Origin: Hondaea fermentalgiana
Taxonomy: Eukaryota > Sar > Bigyra > Thraustochytrida > Thraustochytriidae
DNA length: 64,000 nucleotides
Reading direction: 5' to 3'
NCBI GenBank assembly: GCA_014084085.1
Contig: NPFB01000006.1
Span: 6,380 to 70,379 of the forward strand
The position numbers were made by a program, and so were the translations under genes. Positions 38,825 to 47,172 of this stretch are shown here, piece by piece; the stretch's first letter is position 1; every line of letters starts with the position of its first letter. Below the pieces are notes generated by a model. The model did no database searches. It saw only the letters and a program-made list of their open reading frames with translations, and was not told where the DNA came from.

Positions 38825-40720
38825 ATGGAGGTGGAGGAGATGGGCGAAGAGCACGAGCACGCCAACGCGGGGAAAATGGAGAGGGAGAAGGACCCCGCGC
38901 TCGAGGATCTCGAGAAGGAGTCGCAGTCGATCACGCGCAGGACTGTCGCCGCCGCGTCTGCACTGGTCGCTGCGTTGCAGGTGACCGCAGGCATTGCTCT
39001 CGATCGCGGCACCCGTCAGGAACAGGACGACGCGATCGATGCTAAGCTTTACAGCAGCGATAATAACGACGACGACGACGAGAATGACGTCAGTGACGAT
39101 GATTCCGCCAGCTCCGGTGATGAGGATGACGCTGAGCAAAAGAAGTCTTCCCACAATGCCGAAGTTCGCGGAATATCAAACGGCGACAACGACGAAGACG
39201 AGGACGAGGACGACGGCGAGGTCGAGAGCATTACCGACGCGCCACCGTCAGGCAACCTCAAGGAGGAAGACCTAGCGAATGAGCAAGCAGAGGACGACCA
39301 CCACTCCGACGACGACGATGAAGGAGAAGAAGAAGAAGATGATGATGAAGATGAAGATGAAGAAGATGAAGATGAAGATGAAGAAGATGAAGATGAAGAT
39401 GAAGAAGAAGAGGAGGACGCGCTCAGCGAACTCGAAGATCTTCATCCCATGGACCTCGAGCACGATGCCCATCTTGCCGTCATTGCCGACGCACGAAGCG
39501 ACGCTGAAACAGTGGACGGGGACGACGGCAACGGCAATGGCGACGAGGACGATTACGAAGTCGAACTTGAAGACGAGGCCAACAGAGGCACGCAAGGTAT
39601 GCTGAAACGCTTGCAGTCGCTGCGTAAGAGCACCATCAACGACTCGCGGGTGTCGAGCTCATCTGTGTGGACATCGTTCCGGCGCACCATCACTCGCGTC
39701 TTTGACATGGAGCCCGCACGCGTTCCTCTGGTGGAGGAGCCGCTCTCCGACGCAACAAAGCTTGACGTTGACTCCTTCACAACCTCGAGCGGCGCGGACC
39801 TCTTTGTCTATGAGTGGAGGTCTAATTATGCAAGGCCTAGAGGCATTATCTGGGCCATTCACGACCTCGGCTCCCACGTCATGTTTGACTTCTTGCGACA
39901 CATGAAATTCCCCCGTCCCAACAGCTACGAGGGCGGATACTCGGTGATTCCTGCCTATGCTGGCAGCTGGGTGGAGACCATGAACGAGGATGGGTTTCTC
40001 GTGATCGCTGTCGACTTGCAAGCGCACGGACGGAGTTCTGATGGCCCATCTGAGACGCGATTCTGCGTCAAAAACATAATGACGCATGTCGAGGACCTCA
40101 TCGAGTTCCACGAGTATATGCGCAGTCTCTATGTTGGTGTTCCTACTGCAATCTTGGCGAATGGCCTGGGCGCGACCTTGGCCTGCCGCGTGATGCAGCT
40201 TGAAAAAGAGCGAGGGATCGAACCTGTCGATGCCTGTGTCCTCGTGTCGCCCATGTTATCCACCAGCGCTCTGGGGGGCAGCAAAAATCGCATCTCCTCA
40301 ACGCTCACACGCCTCATGGCCTCTACCATGCCTTCGTGGCGGGGCATCGAGCGTCCACAGCACATCGAGCAGGCCATGCGCAACGCGTGGAACGCTGATC
40401 GGCTCACGGACAAAGGCCTCATTCGTAGTCGCGTTGCCCTCGACATTGTGGCCGTCATTGACGCCGTGAATAAGAGCGCGACAGCCATCGATGTCCCTAT
40501 TCTCTCTGTGCAGTCTCTCACTGATGAGATCTCGGAGATCACAAGCACTGAAACTTTTCACGAGAAGTTGTCGAACACGCAAAGTGCTCTTTTTGTGCTC
40601 AATGAGCGTGGGCTATGGCACGAACTCATCCAAGAACCCAATAACGCCAAGGTCCTTGCGGATGTCCGGGCATGGCTCAACATGCACCAGAACCTCAAGC
40701 TCATATCCAAACTTGGCTGA
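38825..40720 (+). CDS. Alpha/beta hydrolase-like protein that has lost the catalytic Ser
   Basis: 631 aa from ATG 38825 (a GTG in frame upstream is ignored). Residues 1-255 are very acidic with a poly-Asp/Glu block coded by GAT/GAA repeats (39310-39420). Residues about 315-628 are homologous to the hydrolase at 26624-27631: the two share YAGSWVE, the WHEL motif and the EPxNAKVL end. At the nucleophile elbow this protein reads ILANGLGA where the paralogue has LMGISMGG, so the Ser is Gly447. Asp567 and His599 remain; the oxyanion MHG is IHD. It is probably a pseudoenzyme, possibly binding lipid or protein. Confidence 0.85.
   Translation: MEVEEMGEEHEHANAGKMEREKDPALEDLEKESQSITRRTVAAASALVAALQVTAGIALDRGTRQEQDDAIDAKLYSSDNNDDDDENDVSDDDSASSGDEDDAEQKKSSHNAEVRGISNGDNDEDEDEDDGEVESITDAPPSGNLKEEDLANEQAEDDHHSDDDDEGEEEEDDDEDEDEEDEDEDEEDEDEDEEEEEDALSELEDLHPMDLEHDAHLAVIADARSDAETVDGDDGNGNGDEDDYEVELEDEANRGTQGMLKRLQSLRKSTINDSRVSSSSVWTSFRRTITRVFDMEPARVPLVEEPLSDATKLDVDSFTTSSGADLFVYEWRSNYARPRGIIWAIHDLGSHVMFDFLRHMKFPRPNSYEGGYSVIPAYAGSWVETMNEDGFLVIAVDLQAHGRSSDGPSETRFCVKNIMTHVEDLIEFHEYMRSLYVGVPTAILANGLGATLACRVMQLEKERGIEPVDACVLVSPMLSTSALGGSKNRISSTLTRLMASTMPSWRGIERPQHIEQAMRNAWNADRLTDKGLIRSRVALDIVAVIDAVNKSATAIDVPILSVQSLTDEISEITSTETFHEKLSNTQSALFVLNERGLWHELIQEPNNAKVLADVRAWLNMHQNLKLISKLG
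39310..39420. repeat. GAA/GAT triplet tract coding poly-Glu/Asp
   Basis: Alternating GAAGAA, GATGAA and GATGAT triplets, in frame with the hydrolase-like gene. Because it is a triplet repeat, its length is likely to vary between strains. Confidence 0.9.
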
Positions 40721-41195
40721 CGAGCACCCCTTAACCCAACTTGCTGCTCTTGCCTTCTCTGCCCATTCCTTTTGTTACTCATCTTGAGGAGCAATTTGCC
40801 ATCGTTCCGGGCCCGTTCTCCCCCTTCATCAAACCAAACGAGGTCAGAATCTGGACTTCTTAAATGTTTCCCCTTTACAAGACCTGATTACTATCGAAAA
40901 GTTTGGGGATTCACACCAATCATCAAAGCCGACTGAACACGCATACTGTTTTGACAAATTTACTTTTACAACGAATCTTCTTCCTTTTCTACCCTTCTTG
41001 TCACTCGAGTTCGTGATCAACAAATCTGTCTCATTCAGAGCTTGCGCACTTCGGCAACCAATGCAATTTAGAATGCTTTATGCGTGTCAAGCAGACCTAG
41101 ACCGAGGCCAAGTACGACGCGTACACGTGGCAAGCAAAAGTTATCGAAGACAGACCACGTGAAAAATTCTGATCAAGGAAAAAGAATTAAGAATG
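40721..41195. other. Convergent spacer, no gene seen
   Basis: 475 bp of AT-richer sequence between the 3' ends of the hydrolase-like and channel genes. No open frame with protein character. Confidence 0.5.
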
Positions 41196-42629
41196 TCAGG
41201 AGCTCTGCACGAGCATAGCCGTCATGCGACGCTCAAGAACCTCGTTGAGCTTAGTTGCGGTGCGCAAGTGCAGACGATGCACGCGCTGCTTGGCTTCCTC
41301 ATAGTATTGAAGACTCTCCATGTAGGTCTCAAACCACATGCGAGAACAACAAAGCGTCTTGATAGGAGCAACGTCCTCATGGTCTAGGGTTCCCGCGAGA
41401 TTTTTGAGAAAATCGTCAAGCGAGACACGACCATTCTTTTCCTGGCTCTTCATAAGCTCTTCCAAATCACGTCGCTGTTTTTCGAGGATGAACTCTTTCT
41501 TTTTCTTGAATAGCTCTGCTCGTTTCTGATCCCGCAGGGCCTTTTCTTCTGCCTGAGCCTCCTCAAGGTTTTGGACCACCACACCAATGAACAGGTTTGT
41601 AAAGATAAAGTTGCCCACGAAAATCCAAGGAATGATGTAGGTCGCCACTAAGCCTTCCGAAAAGTCTCTGGAGAGGAGTTTGTTGTGAATGTCTGTCCAA
41701 CTGTCCAGCGTCACCAGAACCCAAAGTTGGTACATGGAGAATTGGATTGTGCCCCATTCCTCGGCCTCTGCATCCGGAGTACGTCCGAAAGAGTAGTGGC
41801 CAATCATGGCCCACACAAACATTAAAAGCAACAGTAGACCAACCAGGTACAAAATGGAGGCCATCGTCTTGATGAGCGCGCTCACGAGCACTTGGAGCGG
41901 GCGAATGAAGGAGATGCTACGAAGTGCACGTAGAGCACGCAATGCGCGGAAGATTTTGAGAAAAGACACGTCGGCCTTGTTATCGTCTGAGCCGAGTGCT
42001 ACGTCCGTCACGTACGAAATGGCCAGCACAATAAAGTCCATACGATTATAGTTGTTCTGCCAATACTTGACTGGTTCCGCGAAGATTTTGAAGAAAAACT
42101 CAATGGTGTAAATGGTCAAGTAAACGAGACTTAGCGTCTGAAAGGTCTTTTCGGCTCGCTTGTTTTGAAACGCGGGAAGGGTCTCCAGCGCGATTGTGAT
42201 CATGTTTACAAGAATCGTCCCGACAATGGCAACGTTAAAACTGCGACTCGTAGTCGTCTTGGCGACCACAAAATGCAGTGTACCTCGGTATTTGCTGAGG
42301 TCCTCGATATCGCGTTCAATGTCAGCCCCAAGTTTACGCATTTTCGAGAGCTCTTGCGAGATGAGCGAGTCTTGGAAGGTCTTGCTCAGTCTTCGTGATA
42401 CACTCAGCTTGGAATCAGCATGGTCGATCCCTGACCTTCGACTCCTCATCGCGGGCAACACCTTGCTACCGCCTCGCCTGAGTCCCGGACCTGCTGACGC
42501 GCCGCCATGTCTCTGCGTCAAGCTGGCACGCAACCTCGCCGATGCCAAGCTAAGAGAGTTCCCAAGAAAACCTGCTCTTGGCCACCCAACCCCCCTTTTC
42601 AGTTTCTGACGGTGCGTTCCATTCACCAT
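41196..42629 (-). CDS. Single-domain voltage-gated cation channel, CatSper/Cav type
   Basis: 477 aa, one six-helix domain. S1 about 131-150, S2 166-183, S3 198-212. S4 has Arg at 228, 231, 234 and 237 (FRALRALRALRS). S5 is 250-280, the pore loop 290-315, S6 329-354. The pore reads VLVTLDSWTDI: Thr307-x-Asp309-x-Trp311 is the T-x-D/E-x-W signature of CatSper and voltage-gated Ca channels. The C-terminal tail is a charged coiled coil. Four such subunits would form a calcium-permeable channel. CatSper is flagellar in animals and many flagellated protists, which fits the DNAI3 gene here. A bacterial-type homotetrameric NaV is an alternative. Confidence 0.85.
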   Translation of the reverse strand: MVNGTHRQKLKRGVGWPRAGFLGNSLSLASARLRASLTQRHGGASAGPGLRRGGSKVLPAMRSRRSGIDHADSKLSVSRRLSKTFQDSLISQELSKMRKLGADIERDIEDLSKYRGTLHFVVAKTTTSRSFNVAIVGTILVNMITIALETLPAFQNKRAEKTFQTLSLVYLTIYTIEFFFKIFAEPVKYWQNNYNRMDFIVLAISYVTDVALGSDDNKADVSFLKIFRALRALRALRSISFIRPLQVLVSALIKTMASILYLVGLLLLLMFVWAMIGHYSFGRTPDAEAEEWGTIQFSMYQLWVLVTLDSWTDIHNKLLSRDFSEGLVATYIIPWIFVGNFIFTNLFIGVVVQNLEEAQAEEKALRDQKRAELFKKKKEFILEKQRRDLEELMKSQEKNGRVSLDDFLKNLAGTLDHEDVAPIKTLCCSRMWFETYMESLQYYEEAKQRVHRLHLRTATKLNEVLERRMTAMLVQSS

Positions 42630-43229
42630 GGGTCAAAGGTCGCCTTTCAATGCTTGCCGAGCTCCAGACGTATGTAGGCCTATCTATACCCATGCCAATC
42701 CCAAAGGCATGGTACTACGTACGTATACCTAGCTAATACTACAAACGTGCAAGCCAAGCCAACACCCATTCAAGAGTGTTGCGTTGCATCGATGGGGTCC
42801 TTCTCCGCTCCGCCTCGAGCAGCGAGCATGGCGCGACGACGATAATGAAGAACAGTAGTAGTCGTATACATTCACCTCGAGAATCGAGATTCTGCCTCAC
42901 GCTACTAGGCCTACTAGTCGCTATCTTGCGTGCGTTGTGTGCGCATACTTTCGAGCAGCCAGCGGCCCCTGCATTAGCAGCAGCAGCAGCAGAAACCAAG
43001 GGAACGCCGGAGCGGACGCCGCGGCTCGAGGCGGCAGGCAGACGCGCAGGTAGTCTGCGCCGCTCTGCGCTGCGCTGCGCTGCGCAGCGCTGTACTGCGA
43101 CGTGAGCAACAGCGACTGAGCGTTGGAATCGCGCAGGGCGAAAGGCCACGTCAAGATTAGCCTTCGTCCGGCAAGCGGGCCAGTCGGTGTGCGCGACGCT
43201 CGAGACCTTGCGCCGCTGCGCGCGCGAGA
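42630..43229. promoter_or_regulatory. Divergent spacer with two TAGGCCTA palindromes
   Basis: Copies lie at 42675-42682 (46 bp from the channel ATG) and 42906-42913 (324 bp from the SEC12 ATG). The second sits inside ACTAGGCCTACTAGT, itself nearly palindromic. A CTGCG pentanucleotide run and a 14-bp GCGCTGC palindrome occur at about 43060-43090. No coding capacity. Confidence 0.55.
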
Positions 43230-44720
43230 ATGGGCAAGCAGCACGTGAACGCGGCGGTCAAGTTCCCCGTGTTTGCCATTAGCGATGGCGCCATTGAGGT
43301 CCGAAGCGCAGACGAGGAAAAGAACAAAGACGACGCACCGCAAAAGGTTCTCTTGAATGTCGGCGGAGGCGGCGCGGCGCGGTCCGGGGTGGGCAACTTC
43401 ATTACCGGTTTCGCGCTCGAGCACAACGAGCAGAATGACCCGTGCATCAAGCAACGCTTTGCCTTTAACACGGGTTTGCGATTGTGTACCACCGTCGATG
43501 TGGCACCCAACATGGAGCTTGTTGCAAGTAGTCTCGAGGGAGGCTGCCTCATGCTGCGCTATGACAAAGAGGCGCGTGAGCTGCAAGAGATTGGTTTCTT
43601 TGACACGGATGTGCCCATTGACGACTCCACGCCGCCGTGCCAAAACGTAGCCCGCTTTTGCCCCACCGACAGCACCTTGCTTGCAACGGGCGGTGACGAC
43701 ACCACAGCCGGACTCTGGAAGGTAACAGTGACCGCAAAGGTGCAAGAGAAGGAAAGGGGAGAAGATACTGCCGACTCGCCAAAGGCTCCAGCAAGTGCCA
43801 AGATCGAGGAAAAGGGCGTCGAATTGCAGCACGGGCCAGGAACTGATGAGCCCTCCAAAGAAAAGGAGCAAGATCAACAGCCAGATGCGAGTGCAGATGA
43901 TGCAGCGCAAGACACCAGCACGGAGCCACCTACTCCCGTACCCGAGACGGAAAGCGAGACGCCCGCAACAGAGACGGACGAAAAGGAGGCTGCTGCAAGC
44001 GAAGAAGAGGACGAGGGGTCAGCCTACACACTTTCCGTGGAACGCAAGCTCAATCTTGTGGGTCATTCGAAGGGCATCAAAGACTTGCACTTTTCACCCT
44101 CTGGCAAGCTCCTCGTTACGGCCTCGGGTGACAACACGTGTAGAATATGGAACGTTGCAGACGGCAAGGTCCTGCAAATTATCCCTTCGGATCAGGCAGC
44201 GGGAATGGTCTTTCGCCGGTGTCGCTTCCTCACGGACGACCGTCTTCTCACGCTCCAGGCCAAGCCTGGTCGCGGCGGCAACTCGTTTATTGTCGAGTTC
44301 GTACGTGACGCGAGCGCCTCCTCGCCCCGCCAATGGGTTTTGCGCAAGTCGGCTCGCGTCCTCAAGGGTCTTGCCACCACCATGCATGTGCATCCGCCAA
44401 TGATTAGCGTCGCCGACGCTGCTGGCGGGCTCACCTTGCACGACTTTGAGTCGCTGCGAAACCTTGCCCATATGGACGAGGTGCACAGTCTGCCCGTCAC
44501 GGGCCTCTCGGCGCTTCCCAACCCCGCTGACAGCTCCAAGCATTACGTCGTGACCGGGTCCATGGACAAGACGATGGCCATGATTCCTGGCGAAGCTGCT
44601 CGTGTTTCGTGGTTTATGCGTATCCTTGTGCCGCTGCTGCTCGTCCTCTTGGTCATCTTTGTACGCGTTGCTCTCTTTTCGGATTCAGCAGACGTCGACG
44701 GCTCGCACAGCGAACTTTAA
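43230..44720 (+). CDS. SEC12: SEC12/PREB-type Sar1 exchange factor
   Basis: 496 aa. WD-type repeats: one early set (about 65-170, with PNMELVASSLEGGCLML and LLATGGDDTTAGLWKV), an acidic low-complexity insert (175-265), and a second set (270-455) including HSKGIKDLHFSPSGKLLVTA and SGDNTCRIWN. One C-terminal membrane segment lies at about 458-482 (VSWFMRILVPLLLVLLVIFV), followed by a short lumenal tail. This topology, a cytosolic beta-propeller with a single anchor, is that of Sec12/PREB. Sec12 activates Sar1 at ER exit sites to start COPII coat assembly. The 90-residue acidic insertion inside the propeller is unusual. Confidence 0.82.
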   Translation: MGKQHVNAAVKFPVFAISDGAIEVRSADEEKNKDDAPQKVLLNVGGGGAARSGVGNFITGFALEHNEQNDPCIKQRFAFNTGLRLCTTVDVAPNMELVASSLEGGCLMLRYDKEARELQEIGFFDTDVPIDDSTPPCQNVARFCPTDSTLLATGGDDTTAGLWKVTVTAKVQEKERGEDTADSPKAPASAKIEEKGVELQHGPGTDEPSKEKEQDQQPDASADDAAQDTSTEPPTPVPETESETPATETDEKEAAASEEEDEGSAYTLSVERKLNLVGHSKGIKDLHFSPSGKLLVTASGDNTCRIWNVADGKVLQIIPSDQAAGMVFRRCRFLTDDRLLTLQAKPGRGGNSFIVEFVRDASASSPRQWVLRKSARVLKGLATTMHVHPPMISVADAAGGLTLHDFESLRNLAHMDEVHSLPVTGLSALPNPADSSKHYVVTGSMDKTMAMIPGEAARVSWFMRILVPLLLVLLVIFVRVALFSDSADVDGSHSEL

Positions 44721-45268
44721 AAATGCGCGAGACGACGCTTCCATGGCGGCAAACGTTGGGACCGAGCGCGCGAGAGGGGAAAACAATATGCTTTTTCGCT
44801 CGCTCAAGAAAAGCGCGCTCTCCTCGCGTGCACTCATGGACGGGCAACAAGCAAGAACGGGCATAAACGAAAATGATCAAAGGGCAGTACCAGTACAGTA
44901 TATACGACGGGCAATACAGTCTCGAGAGAAAAGAAAAGAAAAAGGTTGGAAATAGCGCTTTGCTTGCTTGCTTGCTTGCTGTTTGCATTAACGCACAACC
45001 CAGACCAGGCAGGACTTGGTCGATCGTCTTGTACTCAAAATTGAAATGGATGGGCGGTAAAGATAACGGTGGCGACGGCGGCGGCGACGGCGGCGAGATC
45101 AATAGGATAACACAGACACACGAAAAACCCCAGGCGCTCTTGATTTGATTCTTCTCTTCAGCTTTGCATTCCTTGTTTGGTTGGTTGGTTGGTTGGTTGG
45201 CAGGTTGGCTGAAGAAAGTTAATTACATGAAGAGCTTGCGCCTCGCGTCAACCACGGTTGTGGGAGAA
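44721..45268. other. Convergent spacer with short tandem repeats
   Basis: It contains GCTT repeats (about 44957-44980), GGCGGCGAC units (about 45070-45095) and TTGG repeats (about 45175-45205). No gene seen. Confidence 0.5.
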
Positions 45269-46459
45269 TTATGCGATCTTTGACTCCTCCCCAAAAGATG
45301 AGGTCACAATACTTCGGTCTGGCGAATCGTCCATACCCGGCGTGACGAGATCGCCTGTCTCGTAAAAGTTCCTTCTTCTCTCGGTTTCCACGACTGGTGC
45401 CTGCTCAATCGAAGTTGAAGTCGAAGAAGCAGAAGAAGTTGAAGAGGAAGAAGAAGCCGAAACGGACGAAGGAGGCTGCGCAGGGCCCTGTCCTTGCTCT
45501 GCATGTGCATTGGAAAGAGGACACTCTGTTCGTCGCGCGCTTTGTAAACCAGATGAGGCATCACTCTCGTGGTGTCGTGAAGAATCTTCTGCAGAGGGGG
45601 TAGCCAAGTCTAGATCACCTTGTGAGAGTCGTCGTCGACAGCGCCCATGTCTCTCGTGTTCATCTTGTGTGCCACGAGCATTGAGTACGGCTCCCGCAGC
45701 AGCATCAGTCCCCAATTCTCGCTTGCGCTTGGCACAAGCTTGCATAGCTACCTTGCGCTCGACCGGACTCATTTTTAGCGAGTTGAAAAAAGCTCGCAGA
45801 GGCTCATCCGATTCAGCCTCGAATGCACTCGTTTTCGGGACAGGGAAAGCCTTGCCGATCTTGGCGGCAACTTGCCACGCGTGCAATAGCACGCGAGCAC
45901 GGGCAGGAATCCTTGGATCACCAACGTCAATAATACTGTCCACTGTTTTGGAGCTTTGCGAGTTCTCCAGTACGAGTTTGCAGGTGACCAAGGCCTGCAA
46001 GGTTCCGCTCTGGGCCGCGAGCTGGGGTGGCGTTCGGCCTTCGCAGTCGCGTGCGTCTAGCTTCGCTCCAGCTTCGAGAAGCAAGAGAGTGACCACCTTG
46101 TGTCCATTTTCCATGGCGCTGTGGAGCGCAGTCTTGCCCTTGTGCGAGACAATATTCACGTCCGCACCTCGTTCAATGAGGAGGTTAACGATCGAGTTGT
46201 ATCCGCCCTTGGCTGCAGAAAACAGCGGCGTGTGTCCGATGCAGTCCAGCGCGTTGACGTCGGCATGATATTTGATCAGAAGGCATGCCACCTCGTGATG
46301 TCCATACCGGCACGCCTCATGGAGAGCTGTCGATTTGTACAGGTTGTCCTGGCATGTCACAGGGGCGCCCTCCTTGAGAAATTGCACGCACTCTTCTTTC
46401 TTTCCCTTTTGCGCTGCCGACCGCAGTCTGCAGCACATGTCGGACACGCCGTTGCCCAT
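45269..46459 (-). CDS. Ankyrin-repeat protein with predicted N-terminal lipidation
   Basis: 396 aa. The N-terminus MGNGVSDMCC has Gly2 with Ser6, a typical N-myristoylation pattern, and Cys9/Cys10 for palmitoylation; it should be membrane-attached. Ankyrin repeats fill about 8-170 (STALHEACRYGHHEVACLLI, GHTPLFSAAKGGYNSIVNLL, GKTALHSAMENGHKVVTLLL). A helical region (about 190-250) and a Ser-rich tail with a long Ser run follow. Partners are not predictable. The Ser run is coded by a repetitive CTT/CTC tract near 45425-45470. Head-to-head with the SH3 adaptor gene across a sequence gap. Confidence 0.85.
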   Translation of the reverse strand: MGNGVSDMCCRLRSAAQKGKKEECVQFLKEGAPVTCQDNLYKSTALHEACRYGHHEVACLLIKYHADVNALDCIGHTPLFSAAKGGYNSIVNLLIERGADVNIVSHKGKTALHSAMENGHKVVTLLLLEAGAKLDARDCEGRTPPQLAAQSGTLQALVTCKLVLENSQSSKTVDSIIDVGDPRIPARARVLLHAWQVAAKIGKAFPVPKTSAFEAESDEPLRAFFNSLKMSPVERKVAMQACAKRKRELGTDAAAGAVLNARGTQDEHERHGRCRRRLSQGDLDLATPSAEDSSRHHESDASSGLQSARRTECPLSNAHAEQGQGPAQPPSSVSASSSSSTSSASSTSTSIEQAPVVETERRRNFYETGDLVTPGMDDSPDRSIVTSSFGEESKIA

Positions 46460-47172
46460 GGTTCGCGCGTGTCAAGCGTGTCTCGCCTACACCTCGAGCC
46501 TCAAGCCCAAGCCGCTTTGCTGGCTCGCTCGCTAGCTCGTCGGAGTTCGCCTCCAAGGAGTGCGTGCGTGCGTGGAAGTGAAGAAAAGAGCAAAACTCTC
46601 CTGCCCGGCGAAGCTGGCCGCGCGCGAGCGAAAACTCTCTGCGGAGCTCGCTCCTGGGCACGCTGCGGCCCCCGGCGCGCCAAGGGATGCCGCGCGTCGC
46701 GCGCCCGCCGGCCGCGGCTTCGTGCGAGCGAGCTCGTTCGGCCTGAGATTGAATTGTCGATCGACGCGGGGCCGGAGAGACCGGCAGATGGACCGAGACG
46801 CCGCGGCCGATGGCGGGCCCGACCCGGTCTGCGCCTGCCGCGCTGCGCCGCGCTGCGCAGACCCCNNNNNNNNNNNNNNNNNNNNNNNNNNNNNNNNNNN
46901 NNNNNNNNNNNNNNNNNNNNNNNNNNNNNNNNNNNNNNNNNNNNNNNNNNNNNNNNNNNNNNNNNCGCCCGCACGCACGCACGCGCGCGCCAGCTGCTTC
47001 TGGACGAGCGAGTTATTAGGGCAGGGCGGCGTACGGCCGGCGCCACGACGAACGAGCCCAGCCGGGCGAGCGAGCGTGCGCGCGGGGGAGCCCGGAGATC
47101 TGGCTGCGAAGGCGCTGGGCAGAAGAAGAGGGCGAGCCAGCAACGCGAGCGGCGGCAGGCACTCCAGGTGAA
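46460..47172. promoter_or_regulatory. Divergent spacer interrupted by a gap
   Basis: GC-rich, with GCGT repeats at 46559-46576 and 46966-46990 (as GCAC) and CGCTGCG words just before the gap. Long open frames here exist only because the N run reads through. No gene is supported. Confidence 0.5.
46866..46965. other. Scaffold gap (100 N)
   Basis: Exactly 100 undetermined bases inside the spacer, flanked by CGCTGCG-rich sequence and a GCAC repeat. Its true size is unknown. Confidence 0.99.
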
